In this document: positions 16,244 through 24,027 of the stretch, one piece after another
Layout of the letters: each line of letters begins with the position of its first letter
Numbering within the stretch: position 1 is the first letter of the stretch
NCBI RefSeq assembly: GCF_001485575.1
Contig: NZ_BCNB01000004.1
Location: forward strand, 62,001 to 126,000
Length of the DNA: 64,000 nucleotides
Origin: Haloarcula sp. CBA1127
GTDB taxonomy: Archaea; Halobacteriota; Halobacteria; Halobacteriales; Haloarculaceae
Direction: 5' to 3'
The notes under the pieces: generated by a model
Database searches by the model: none
What the model saw: only the letters and a program-made list of their open reading frames with translations
Told to the model about the DNA's origin: nothing
Made by a program: the position numbers and the translations under genes

Positions 16244-17590
16244 ATGCCAAAAGAAAATGTCTCTCGACGTGAATATTTGATTGCTACTGGTGCTGCTGGG
16301 ATTGCTAGTCTTGCCGGCTGCTCATCAGGTGGCGACAGTGACACACCGAGATCGACCTCATCAGGTAGCGACAGTGATACACCGGAATCGCCCACATCGA
16401 GCGGTGAGAACAGTACCCCGACATCAACACCTGATCAGATTGGCGAAACACGTCTTTCCTCTGGAGAAACCCGCCTCAAGGTTAATGAAGCAGTTGTCAC
16501 ACAGACGCTATACACTATCGGTACATACGACAACAATGCAGTGACTGCGGAGGACGGGAAGCAATTTATTCTCATTGACGTACAGGCAAAAAAACAAACT
16601 GAAAACGGTAGTATACCCGAAATAGCAGACTACCGAATTGAGGCTGGATCGGTTTCCTACAGTATCAACAATATCGATTCTGAAAGCCTCAATCAGCCAG
16701 TGAACGCTGAGTTATATCAGGTTGAGGCTGGATTCGAAGGCCCTGAGGTTGGGAGTACCACCCGTGGATGGTTAGTATTTGAGATTCCTGCTGACATCTC
16801 TACCGGGACGCTACAGGTGCGTGAGATGCAAACACAGGATGACGAACCAGTAGCTTGGAAATTGCGATTTGATGATGCAAAAACAATTACATTTGAAGAA
16901 GAGATTGATTTCCCCGATAAAGCTAAATTGTCCGACACGGTCAAAGCTACAGTATCGGTAGAAAACACAGGGGGTCGGACAGGTCGGTATACCACTGTGG
17001 TAACGTCTGAACTTCTTTCGGATAGCCACACGCTTGAGTATACCCTTAAGGCAGGCGAAACCAAAGAGGAGACGTTTGAACTGCCCGTTAACAGCTACTA
17101 TGAGGGTAATGCCAGTCTTTCGGTTGGCTCAGCAAAGACGGCGACTACGAATATCGTTGCACCAAATATCCAGTTAGGTGACACATGGACGGCTCCAAGC
17201 GGTATTGAGTATACTGTCTCAGACTTGGCGCTTACGCAGTCAATAGAGTCTGACAGATTGGAGGTAGGGGATGAGAAGCAGATCGCTATCGCTAGATTCA
17301 CTGTAACAAATACGACGACAGAGAATCAGATGTTCCCTGAGCGCTGGGAAGAGCCATTAGCGATTGTGACTGGCGATCAGGCTTACACGAATATCGAGAA
17401 TCGTTCAGTCGACGATTTGGAACTCACATCACCAGTAAGTGGGAGCATCTACCCGCGCACTCTCCTAGCCAGTGACCCCGGGGCTGAGGTTTCAGGTCTT
17501 ATGATATTCTACCTGCCAGCGTCTATTTCGAAGAGTGATGTTGAAATTAGATTATCTCACAATGAAATCCGTGCTATCTGGACTCCCTAA
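16244..17590 (+). CDS. Tat lipoprotein with DUF4352-like domains
   Basis: A 448-residue exported protein. The N-terminus SRREYLIATGAAGIASLAGC holds a twin-arginine signal and lipobox. A low-complexity linker follows (SGGDSDTPRSTSSGSDSDTP, built from a tandem DNA repeat of about 39 bases). Two beta-sandwich regions, about residues 70-200 and 310-440, have the FILIDVQAKKQ and IAIARFTVTNTTTENQ motifs of DUF4352-type immunoglobulin-like domains. Between them is a CARDB-like module (LSDTVKATVSVENTGGRTGR). It is probably surface-anchored and may bind a ligand or polymer. The AT-richer codons suggest transfer. Confidence 0.85.
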   Translation: MPKENVSRREYLIATGAAGIASLAGCSSGGDSDTPRSTSSGSDSDTPESPTSSGENSTPTSTPDQIGETRLSSGETRLKVNEAVVTQTLYTIGTYDNNAVTAEDGKQFILIDVQAKKQTENGSIPEIADYRIEAGSVSYSINNIDSESLNQPVNAELYQVEAGFEGPEVGSTTRGWLVFEIPADISTGTLQVREMQTQDDEPVAWKLRFDDAKTITFEEEIDFPDKAKLSDTVKATVSVENTGGRTGRYTTVVTSELLSDSHTLEYTLKAGETKEETFELPVNSYYEGNASLSVGSAKTATTNIVAPNIQLGDTWTAPSGIEYTVSDLALTQSIESDRLEVGDEKQIAIARFTVTNTTTENQMFPERWEEPLAIVTGDQAYTNIENRSVDDLELTSPVSGSIYPRTLLASDPGAEVSGLMIFYLPASISKSDVEIRLSHNEIRAIWTP

Positions 17591-17631
17591 TCACATCATT
17601 GGTTTATCAGAATTGTTGTAGTGAGAGTTAG

Positions 17632-17673
17632 TTAACAGACAGTTGTGGGCGTTAGTCTGCCATTGTTGGTTAG
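17632..17673. repeat. Palindromic element, fourth copy
   Basis: The left arm is degenerate (TTAACAGACA, 17,632-17,641), the right arm is the standard TGTTGGTTAG (17,664-17,673). Twelve bases separate it from the stop of gene B copy 3. Confidence 0.6.
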
Positions 17674-17685
17674 CGTTCCACCCGC

Positions 17686-17937
17686 CTACACTGTCGCTGC
17701 CACGTGCTGATACCCTGCCTGCGACGGCGTCGGCTGCAACGTCAACCCAGCGAGCGCTAACTCTCGAAGAACCTCCGGCGGCACACCCTCAGTGTCCCGA
17801 AGCACTACATCCAACGTCCATTCACCGTACTGACTCGCACTCGGTGCGAGCACATCCACCGACTCAGTAGCCACTTCCTCCCGAATCGCCCTCGCGGCCC
17901 GCCGCACCCGCTTGCGCTCTTCTACAGTGCAGCTCAT
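17686..17937 (-). CDS. Repeated small protein B, copy 3
   Basis: An 83-residue protein, intact, coded after the only intact gene A of the window, with the A stop overlapping its ATG (ATGA). It has a basic N-terminal helix (CTVEERKRVRRAARAIREEV) and an acidic remainder with DTEGVPPEVLRELALAGL. The constant A-B order in four copies argues for a functional pair, for example a complex or a toxin-antitoxin-like unit, but no catalytic motif is visible. Confidence 0.8.
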   Translation of the reverse strand: MSCTVEERKRVRRAARAIREEVATESVDVLAPSASQYGEWTLDVVLRDTEGVPPEVLRELALAGLTLQPTPSQAGYQHVAATV

Positions 17938-18230
17938 GCCCCACCACCTCGGACGAGATCGCCGACGAGCGACCCGCCGACATGCGGGCCAATATCCCAG
18001 CCACGTTCCGAGCGCGTGTACTCACACCACTCGGAGAGCGTTTCAAACGGCGTCTCCGACGACTCGACCTTCTCGGCGTCTCCCTCAGCCGTGACAACAG
18101 CCACGGCAAATTCATAGCTGTCCCAGTAGTGGGCAGCACCTGCGCCGTCAACGCCGAGAAAGAGCGGTCGGCTCTGGGTGAGTAGTTCGCGTGCGGTACG
18201 TTCTTGTGGATTGGATTGCGTAGTTGCCAT
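17934..18230 (-). CDS. Repeated small protein A, intact copy
   Basis: A 98-residue protein from ATG 18,230. Blocks conserved in the other copies are ARELLTQSRPLFLGVDGAGA, HYWDSYEFAV, ETPFETLSEWCEYT and RGWDIGPHVGGSLVGDLV. It is acidic and has one conserved Cys in the WCEYT block. The promoter region (18,231-18,382) is shared with the divergent winged-helix gene at 18,383 and holds a palindrome at 18,333-18,356. Function unknown. Confidence 0.8.
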   Translation of the reverse strand: MATTQSNPQERTARELLTQSRPLFLGVDGAGAAHYWDSYEFAVAVVTAEGDAEKVESSETPFETLSEWCEYTRSERGWDIGPHVGGSLVGDLVRGGGA

Positions 18231-18332
18231 TGGTTCTTGGACGGAACCACGTGCCTCGGTGTTCCAAGCACCGGGGCGATTTCGTGAGAAATCGACCAGC
18301 GGCGCGTGTGTTCCTACTTGTACTGTTTGTCC

Positions 18333-18356
18333 CCAACAACAAAAAACTATTGTTGG
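18333..18356. promoter_or_regulatory. Palindrome between divergent genes, possible operator
   Basis: CCAACAA (18,333-18,339) and TTGTTGG (18,350-18,356) are perfect inverted repeats ten bases apart. They lie 27 bases before the start of the winged-helix gene and about 100 bases before gene A. The CCAACA/TGTTGG core is the same as in the arms of the 42-bp palindromic elements. Confidence 0.5.
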
Positions 18357-18382
18357 TCGACAATAGATAGGAATTGAGAACC

Positions 18383-18619
18383 ATGTCCACAAGAGGGCCT
18401 GATCCAGAAGTCACAGACGAAGCTCTTCTTAATTCGATCAGGAATAGTGAGAGGCCATTCGCTACAGTAACAACGGTTACCGAAAAAGTGTCTTTAGGTC
18501 GTGAAAGGGTGCGTCAAAGGCTAAATAGACTAAGTTCGGAGGGCAAACTTAACCGGGAACAACTCAGTGGTAGTGTGGTTCTCTACTGGCTTGACGAACC
18601 ATTCCTTCCGGACAAATAG
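18383..18619 (+). CDS. Winged-helix DNA-binding protein
   Basis: A 78-residue protein (MSTRGPDPEVTDEALLNSI...) that is entirely one winged-helix domain: DEALLNSIRNS, TVTEKVSLGRERVRQRLNRL as recognition helices and a wing (GKLNREQLSGSVVLYWLDE). The gene at 18,583-18,846 on the other strand encodes a clear paralogue and the two genes overlap by 37 bases at their ends. It lies next to the A-B cassette with a palindrome in between, so it may regulate it. The start is the second ATG; an upstream in-frame codon adds three residues. Confidence 0.8.
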   Translation: MSTRGPDPEVTDEALLNSIRNSERPFATVTTVTEKVSLGRERVRQRLNRLSSEGKLNREQLSGSVVLYWLDEPFLPDK

Positions 18620-18846
18620 CCACGCCCATCGTCTGTAACCCACCAGACGCGGACAGATCCCAGCTTATCTGTTGAAAGGTATCCTTCCTCTTCCAGTCGT
18701 TTCAGATGACGGCGAGTTGCTTCGCTACTTAATTCGACTTTGTCAGCTACATCTGAGGTTCCCAAAGCCGGTGGATATGCCTCTAAAACCGCCCGGATAA
18801 GGGCTTCGTCGCTGACAGACGGATTCGGTCCAGGTCGGTCAGTCAC
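18583..18846 (-). CDS. Winged-helix DNA-binding protein, paralogue
   Basis: An 87-residue protein from GTG 18,846 (TDRPGPNPSVSDEALIRAVL...). The helices TSDVADKVELSSEATRRHLK and wing GYLSTDKLGSVRVWWVTDD are typical of a winged helix. The RGPDPEVTDEAL and RPGPNPSVSDEAL starts show that it and the convergent gene are related. I prefer GTG 18,846 over a TTG 63 bases upstream since it gives the same start as the paralogue. Target unknown. Confidence 0.75.
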   Translation of the reverse strand: MTDRPGPNPSVSDEALIRAVLEAYPPALGTSDVADKVELSSEATRRHLKRLEEEGYLSTDKLGSVRVWWVTDDGRGYLSGRNGSSSQ

Positions 18847-18986
18847 TGTATCCAAGTTCAGTCTATCTGGTAAAAAGTTCGACCATCCTGAAGTGTTGCC
18901 AGTTGGCAATAGTTAAGTGAAGGTGGCTATACATTACTCTGTACAGGAGGCCGACCGGCAACGGAGTCCGGTGTCCCGCTGAAATC

Positions 18987-19118
18987 ATGATCACACGCGA
19001 GCTCACCCACGACGAGTCGCATCGCTCACCAACGCACTTTCGCCCACGCGCTCGCCTCATCCCTACCACCCAGCTGCGTGATCCAGAAGCCATTTCTATA
19101 AGCGGAGGCCACCAATGA
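18987..19118 (+). CDS. Possible 43-residue ORF coupled to the PadR-like gene
   Basis: ATG 18,987 opens 43 codons (MITRELTHDESHRSPTHFRP...) ending in a TGA that overlaps the next ATG (ATGA). The tight coupling is the main support; the composition (His, Arg, Pro) is unusual for a haloarchaeal protein. Confidence 0.35.
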   Translation: MITRELTHDESHRSPTHFRPRARLIPTTQLRDPEAISISGGHQ

Positions 19119-19432
19119 CGACCTACTACGCCCTGTCGGGCTTCCAGCGCGACCGGCTGGAAGCCATCGCCTCCGTCGAGAACGAACCGTATGGCCTCGC
19201 ACTCAAAGCGTACCTCGATGAACGCTACGCCGAACCGATCAACCACAGCCGGCTCTACCAGAATCTCAGCACACTCGCCGAACAGGACTTCATCAACCGC
19301 GATGAACTCGACGCACGCACCAACGAATATACGCTGACCAACACCGGCCGAAAAGCACTCCAGCGCCACGCTGACACGCTCGCAAGTCTTTGTGAGCAGC
19401 CTCGGTCCGCCACTAGAGGGAGACAGCAATGA
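19115..19432 (+). CDS. PadR-like winged-helix regulator
   Basis: A 105-residue protein with the order of a PadR-type regulator: ALSGFQRDRLEAIASVE, then PYGLALKAYLDERY, INHSRLYQNLSTLAEQDFI as recognition helix, and the wing DARTNEYTLTNTGRKALQRH. Such proteins are frequent on haloarchaeal plasmids and proviruses. The last 25 codons are found again as a remnant at 25,430-25,518. It starts a run of closely spaced small genes. Target unknown. Confidence 0.85.
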   Translation: MTTYYALSGFQRDRLEAIASVENEPYGLALKAYLDERYAEPINHSRLYQNLSTLAEQDFINRDELDARTNEYTLTNTGRKALQRHADTLASLCEQPRSATRGRQQ

Positions 19433-19495
19433 CGGTAGTTACACTACTCTCTCACAACCTCACTGAGACCAACTACGCTATGGGGAGATGAGCCG

Positions 19496-19795
19496 ATGAC
19501 TCCTCAACCGACCGTCGGCGAAATTGTCGCGATCACGACCATCGACAGTGAGCCGCTGTTGCTGGTCAGTTCCACCACCGACGACCATGTCACCGGCGTC
19601 TTGCTGGCAGACCTCCCAACAGAACCACTCCGCCGGCTGCAAGCGTCCGACCCGGACACAGCCACACGCCGGCAGCTGGCTCAGGCACTCGGTCGGACTG
19701 ACGACCGCCAGTCATTCACCGTACCAACGACCGACTACGCACTGGTTGAACGCGACAGCAGCCGTCCTCACCCCTTCGCAGGAGACGAGAACTGA
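19496..19795 (+). CDS. Small hypothetical protein, full-length copy
   Basis: A 99-residue acidic protein (MTPQPTVGEIVAITTIDSEP...). A second copy at 26,258-26,542 has the same first 53 residues with few changes, but then a different end produced by a deletion. The N-terminal half is beta-rich (VAITTIDSEPLLLVSSTTDD) and the rest is helical and Arg/Asp-rich. The stop overlaps the next ATG (TGATG). It belongs to a plasmid-type run of small genes and its function is unknown. Confidence 0.7.
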   Translation: MTPQPTVGEIVAITTIDSEPLLLVSSTTDDHVTGVLLADLPTEPLRRLQASDPDTATRRQLAQALGRTDDRQSFTVPTTDYALVERDSSRPHPFAGDEN

Positions 19796-19932
19796 TGGCC
19801 CGTGCTGATCCATCACCGGGCCCTGCGACCGATACAGCGCCACCAGATACGGCCCAGTGGCGACTCTGCTACCACGTTGGCGACCACACCCACGATGTAG
19901 CCATCGAGCGCCGGGCGGTGATCAAGGGATGA
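19795..19932 (+). CDS. 45-residue ORF in the small-gene run
   Basis: ATG 19,795 overlaps the preceding stop. The 45 codons include TAQWRLCYHVGDHTHDVAIE. The second copy of the region keeps the segment SQWRLHHMVGDRTHDVATE, now fused in frame to the end of the preceding gene. Conservation of this frame in both copies supports coding. Confidence 0.5.
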   Translation: MARADPSPGPATDTAPPDTAQWRLCYHVGDHTHDVAIERRAVIKG

Positions 19933-20090
19933 CTGGCGACAGCACTCACTCTGGTGTCGACCACGACTGGAGCCCTCCCACCAGCGGGAGCGTTCCACTA
20001 CCAGTGAACCCAGTGCCACGCTGGCCGAGGCGACAGTGCATCCAGACAGCTAGTCACCGCCGGCGCAGTGCCACAACGCAAATTCACTAG
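19929..20090 (+). CDS. Possible 53-residue ORF
   Basis: ATG 19,929 overlaps the stop of the previous ORF (ATGA). The product begins MTGDSTHSGVDHDWSPPTSG and then becomes Pro/Arg-rich. The beginning is also present after 26,527 in the duplicate, where the frame stops early. Weak support. Confidence 0.3.
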   Translation: MTGDSTHSGVDHDWSPPTSGSVPLPVNPVPRWPRRQCIQTASHRRRSATTQIH

Positions 20091-20210
20091 ACGGGGCAGG
20101 GTTGCCACGAGCCAACTGCCACGTCCGGAGAGCGCCAGCCACGTCACCAAGAGCCCGTGCTGTGGTCAGCCCCGCTCGGTTCGATTCCGGGCACGGGTCC
20201 TGTGGTCACG

Positions 20211-21092
20211 ATGCCACGACACCCAACCGCCGACGACGACGGGACCGAGCGTACAGCCACCGATCAAGCGCTTGCCGATGCACTCGGGATAGATCTCGGA
20301 CAAGAGAGTCCAGACACCGATGAACTGCAGTCACTCATCGCCCAGCTCGACGACGAAGTGTCACCCCCGGTTTCGAGTGTTCTTGAGCTATTGGTCGCAA
20401 CTATCGATGACCTCCAAGAGCGCGTCAACGAACTAGAGAAAGACCTCGAACAGACACATGACGTTGCCACCACAGCGGTCGGCGACGCCGCCACGAACGA
20501 ACAGCGTCTCGAAGACCTCGAAGCCCAGCAGGAGGCGACCCACGACGTAGCCAAGAGTGCTATCGCCAAAGCCCAGCAACTCGACGCCGAGACCGACCAC
20601 CAGGAAGACGCCGAGCAGCTACCCGACGGCACCGAACCCAGTAGTTCGCCGCTGGATTTCTTCGCGAACTGCCGGCAGTCAAAGGTCAAGACCATGTTCG
20701 TCGAACGTGCGAATCGCCAGAACACCTACCGCGCCATCTCCGTCGCCAAGCGGTGGCCGGAATTTGCCACGAAGCGAACCGACGGCAGCGGCGTGTTCAT
20801 GACCAAAGCCGACGTGCAAACAGCCTTGACGGCCGAACTCGGAAAGGAACCACACCGCCAGACAATCAAGCGCGTCTGGGAGAAGTTAGTCGAAATCGGC
20901 GGCGACGACATCGTCGAGAAGACCCGGCAGGTCGGACGGGAGCAGACCAAAACCGAACTCCTCGCGATGGATATGGATACAGCCGAAGGCTTGCTTGAGA
21001 AACGCTACATCGGCCTCGATCTGTTGGAAAGCAGCGACCACAAAGCCACGACGGGTGGCGTCACACCCGTTGTGGTAGAGTCCGCACCCTAA
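20211..21092 (+). CDS. Plasmid protein with coiled coil and C-terminal winged-helix-like domain
   Basis: A 293-residue protein (MPRHPTADDDGTERTATDQA...). Residues about 60-150 form a long acidic coiled coil (LQERVNELEKDLEQTHDVAT…). The C-terminal domain after FANCRQSKVKTMFVERANRQ is basic-acidic mixed and looks like a DNA-binding winged helix (FMTKADVQTALTAELGKEPH, QTIKRVWEKLVEIG). I chose ATG 20,211 since the upstream extension is not acidic. Such proteins occur on haloarchaeal plasmids. The gene was deleted from the duplicate copy at 26.5 kb, so it is not needed there. A role in plasmid maintenance is inference. Confidence 0.75.
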   Translation: MPRHPTADDDGTERTATDQALADALGIDLGQESPDTDELQSLIAQLDDEVSPPVSSVLELLVATIDDLQERVNELEKDLEQTHDVATTAVGDAATNEQRLEDLEAQQEATHDVAKSAIAKAQQLDAETDHQEDAEQLPDGTEPSSSPLDFFANCRQSKVKTMFVERANRQNTYRAISVAKRWPEFATKRTDGSGVFMTKADVQTALTAELGKEPHRQTIKRVWEKLVEIGGDDIVEKTRQVGREQTKTELLAMDMDTAEGLLEKRYIGLDLLESSDHKATTGGVTPVVVESAP

Positions 21093-21428
21093 CCCTGTGA
21101 CACAAGCCTGTCGAGACAAGCATCGGCACTGAATCGACGCTGGTGGACGCGGTGGCACGTGCCCTGCCGCTGCCGACGCCGCTGTCTGCTAGCTGCAGGA
21201 ACCGGGAGCGACCTCATTGTTTCAGGAGTGTAGTGAGTGGTTGTAACACAAACGGGGCGACGACAGCGATTCCACTGGTCACAACAGGTGTGACGCCACG
21301 CCCAGTCACATGAACTTCCTGTGGCTCTCGCCCTCGATTAGGGTTAGCGACGGTGTCCAGTTGCCCCGATATATCGTAAAACTAGCGAGCGGCTGTTGAC
21401 AGACTGAGGCTGGGTTTTATACTAATAC
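21093..21428. other. Gene-free stretch shared with 26,580-26,850
   Basis: No gene is visible. The bases from about 21,130 to 21,380 match 26,595-26,850 closely (for example GGTGGCACGTGCCCTGCCG in both). It is the right end of the segmental duplication. Confidence 0.6.
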
Positions 21429-21443
21429 ATTCCTAATAGGAAT
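21429..21443. promoter_or_regulatory. Palindrome before the MNT/HEPN operon
   Basis: ATTCCTA and TAGGAAT flank one base and end four bases before the start codon at 21,447. This is a good candidate for autoregulation by the winged-helix part of the MNT protein. Confidence 0.5.
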
Positions 21444-21446
21444 AGT

Positions 21447-22115
21447 ATGCCTACTACGAAAGAGACGACAACGCTTGCTTTGGAGTATCCGTTTCCACAA
21501 GACCGGGTCTTTCGATATCAGGCGATGCAGGATGTACTCTCTCGCTTGATTGAGGAGCCATATAATGAGTTCACTATCGGCCAACTCGCGGAGATGATTG
21601 ATGGAAATCAGGCAACGGTCTCGAAGGCAGTAAAACTGCTCAAAGAGCTCGGCACGGTGCAGACCCGTCAAGAAGGCCGGAAGCAATACGTGCGTATCCA
21701 TCGTGACCGACTCACCAAACCCGATCCGGTCCTGTCGATCCCCCAATCTGAGTTTCATAAGCCTGTCCAGGCCTTCGTCAATAGCGTTCAGGAAGAGATT
21801 GATAATCTCGTTGGCGTCCTGCTCTTCGGTAGTGTTGCACGGGGGACAGCCGACCGCGCAAGTGATATCGATATTCTCGTTTTCGTCGAAGATGACAGGA
21901 CACAGGCTCGCCGAACTGTCCAATCAATCGTAAGCTCCCTCCAAGAGACGAAATTCGAGGGGAACCGCTACACGTTCGAAGCATTAGTTGAATCGACAGA
22001 GAGCGCGAAACGGATTGGCGACCGGCTCCAACAGCAGTTTGACGAAGGACTGACACTGGTTCGGACAGATCAGTTGTCCGATATCCGCGCCGAGGTGTAC
22101 GCGAATGAAAAATGA
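21447..22115 (+). CDS. MNT-type nucleotidyltransferase antitoxin with N-terminal winged helix
   Basis: A 222-residue two-domain protein. The first 90 residues are a winged helix (FTIGQLAEMIDGNQATVSKA, then GTVQTRQEGRKQYVRIHRD). The second half is a minimal nucleotidyltransferase with GVLLFGSVARGTADRASDID and the acidic residues of the GS-x-ARG-x-DxD motif. By family knowledge MNT antitoxins silence their HEPN toxin by adding nucleotides to a tyrosine. The HEPN gene overlaps it by 11 bases. The winged helix probably binds the palindrome at 21,429. Confidence 0.9.
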   Translation: MPTTKETTTLALEYPFPQDRVFRYQAMQDVLSRLIEEPYNEFTIGQLAEMIDGNQATVSKAVKLLKELGTVQTRQEGRKQYVRIHRDRLTKPDPVLSIPQSEFHKPVQAFVNSVQEEIDNLVGVLLFGSVARGTADRASDIDILVFVEDDRTQARRTVQSIVSSLQETKFEGNRYTFEALVESTESAKRIGDRLQQQFDEGLTLVRTDQLSDIRAEVYANEK

Positions 22116-22590
22116 ATCAGTCCTCAATGCACTGGAAGCCGCTGAACGTAGTTTCGAGCAAGCACCACAGAATGTTGAGGACGGACTCGATGTTGACGAA
22201 GCCGAATTGGTCCAACTTCGGCGAGCGTGTCGGCTTCTGGCAGCTGCGTCCCGCCTGCTTGATGACGGCTACTACACGGTTGTTATTGAGTCGTCATTCG
22301 TCGCGATAGAGCGGACGATCCAGTTCCGACTCATACACGATGGCGCGATGGACGCAGCCGAAGTCATCAGTAGTCATCGGCGACTGTACCAGCGAGGTGC
22401 AGAAATCGGACTCTATGATGACGCGTTTGGGGAGCGATTAGCTGCACTGTGGAACCAGAACCGGACAAAAACCTACTACCGGCTCGGAATTGCCACCGAA
22501 TCGCAAGCACAGGCAATGCACGAACTTGCCACCGATGTCCATCAAGACCTCGTCAACGCGAGTCAAGTGCGCCACGAATGTCTCTGCTGA
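22105..22590 (+). CDS. HEPN-domain toxin (HepT-like)
   Basis: A 161-residue helical protein. The segment ACRLLAAASRLLDDGYYTVV and the core AIERTIQFRLI match a HEPN fold. The catalytic region reads NQNRTKTYYRLG, where the RxxxxH motif of many HEPN RNases is replaced by an Arg-Thr-Lys-Thr-Tyr-Tyr version, seen in the archaeal RNxxYY subgroup. The Tyr would be the likely target of the MNT protein. It overlaps the MNT gene. Whether it still cuts RNA without the usual His is open. Confidence 0.85.
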   Translation: MKNESVLNALEAAERSFEQAPQNVEDGLDVDEAELVQLRRACRLLAAASRLLDDGYYTVVIESSFVAIERTIQFRLIHDGAMDAAEVISSHRRLYQRGAEIGLYDDAFGERLAALWNQNRTKTYYRLGIATESQAQAMHELATDVHQDLVNASQVRHECLC

Positions 22591-22829
22591 TCGACGGACA
22601 GACGCCACACCAGCCATCCAGCCGTTCCTGTCGCCTGTCTGCCCACGCTACAAGTACTCGACTGCCAGCGACAGTACAGCCGTGTCCCTCTCGTTTCCAA
22701 CCGCGCACGACGTTGATGTGCGCGCCGATATTCAGCTTACGACAAAAGAACAAAACCGTCGAAAAAAGGGACCAAGCAGCCCTTAACCCCGAACAACGCT
22801 GTACAAGCAAGCGTAGAACGCGGCACTTC

Positions 22830-22973
22830 TCACTCGTTTTCGAGCGCTGCGTAGATGTCTGCGTGGCGGCGTCCGTCAAGCTTCCCCATCTTAAGCGCAA
22901 TCTTATGGCGTTTGGCGTCGCTTTCGGCCGTCTGGTATCGCTCGTACAATTGGCGGACCTCCTCGTCGATCAT
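22830..22973 (-). CDS. 47-residue helical small protein
   Basis: ATG 22,973 opens 47 codons: MIDEEVRQLYERYQTAESDA, then KRHKIALKMGKLDGRRHADI and YAALENE. The composition is strongly coding-like, unlike the frames around it. The frame stays open 13 codons upstream, so a GTG just before the ATG, or a lost N-terminus, is possible. It lies downstream of the 45-residue gene on the same strand in the duplicated segment. Function unknown. Confidence 0.55.
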   Translation of the reverse strand: MIDEEVRQLYERYQTAESDAKRHKIALKMGKLDGRRHADIYAALENE

Positions 22974-23067
22974 CACACGATCGACTTCCCTATCCAGTTG
23001 ATTAACCGTTTCTCAACTGTCGAGGTCAATCTCCCTTGTGGGCCTGCCGTCAGTCGAGATTGGACAC

Positions 23068-23205
23068 CTACTTGCTACCGTGAGGCTGGCCTTGGAAGAC
23101 CTCACCACTGGCCTGTGCCTGTCGATGCTGGGCACGAACGTCTGGTTGGTCGTCGGCTTCGGTATCTGAAGGCTGTTCGTCGACGGACTGCTGGTCAGTG
23201 CTCAT
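23068..23205 (-). CDS. 45-residue acidic small protein, copy 2
   Basis: Same start and length as 5001-5138. The first 39 residues are identical; the last six are QPHGSK in place of RHRGDR. In this copy no zinc-ribbon gene follows. The change coincides with the end of the nearly identical DNA, which looks like a recombination border. Confidence 0.5.
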   Translation of the reverse strand: MSTDQQSVDEQPSDTEADDQPDVRAQHRQAQASGEVFQGQPHGSK

Positions 23206-23540
23206 GATCGGGAAACCCCTCACCCAGTGGGGGGTCACAAAATTGGCAGCGCGTGCAAGCAACCGATAGGGCTCACTCAGGCCTCAGCGACATCTCAGAC
23301 AGAGTGGTGGCCGTGAGAACGAAATCCAGCCTAGCGTCCGACAGCCATACCCGGGCCGCACTCTATATCAACACATGCGAGGCGCTCGGTATCGAAGACC
23401 GGTACGTCGCACCCAACAGTTCTGCAGATAATGCGTTCCTGAGACGAGTCACTGGACATCACACATCGCCTTCTATCGCTTGCTGACAGACCTCGTTTTC
23501 ACTGGGCAGGTCCCCGTCGTGGTAGTCGCGAGCGGCATCT
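23105..23540. repeat. Diverged duplicated segment, copy 2
   Basis: Partner of 5038-5540. Near-identical up to about 23,222, then gradually diverging to TTCACTGGGCAGGTC at about 23,510. The rest up to 23,628 shows no gene. Confidence 0.7.
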
Positions 23541-23628
23541 GATTGGGGCCTGCGTCACACAAATTGGGCCATCGTGTCGACCGCGGGACACACTCACAAA
23601 TGGAGGGTGACTGCAAAATTAAACCGTC

Positions 23629-24027
23629 TCAGTCCATGAACTTCTGCTGTTGCTCCTGAGCCCACTCAAGTGCGTCGTCAAAGTCTTCAAATCCTTTTGT
23701 TGTGACGCTCTTAGCTTCATTGTTCTGGCTAATTGCTAGACGTGACAGCCCATCAGCGACATATGCAGTCGTTTTGACGCCAGATTCTTCGGACACTTCA
23801 GTCCAGTTCTTATTGACATGCTTGAGAACCTCGCGGTTAGCGTTTTCTACGTTCCCGATTTCAACAACGACACTATGCATATCTGGATCGCTTGCTGTCT
23901 CAACATAGTGTTGTTCAGCTTGTTCCATGTCGCCGCTCTCGACGGCTGCAGGCATATCTTCAATATACCAGACACCGACACCGTCTTACTTCTCATACTC
24001 GACATACTCTGAAATCGACTGTACCAT
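23629..24027 (-). pseudogene. Small STAS-like gene with an in-frame stop codon
   Basis: From ATG 24,027 the frame reads MVQSISEYVEYEK, then TAA, then continues without shift as DGVGVWYIEDMPAAVESGDM and on to a regular acidic protein of 118 further codons (MHSVVVEIGNVENANREVLK…, ALEWAQEQQQKFMD). Strands and helices alternate as in STAS-like domains, but the family assignment is weak. The single stop at codon 14 either kills the gene or forces initiation at the internal ATG at 23,955 (108 residues), which would remove the first strand. Confidence 0.6.

Noticed and set aside
19857-20090. 77-codon frame including upstream extension
   Set aside because: The upstream half is a shadow of the 45-residue ORF; only the part from 19,929 has weak support.
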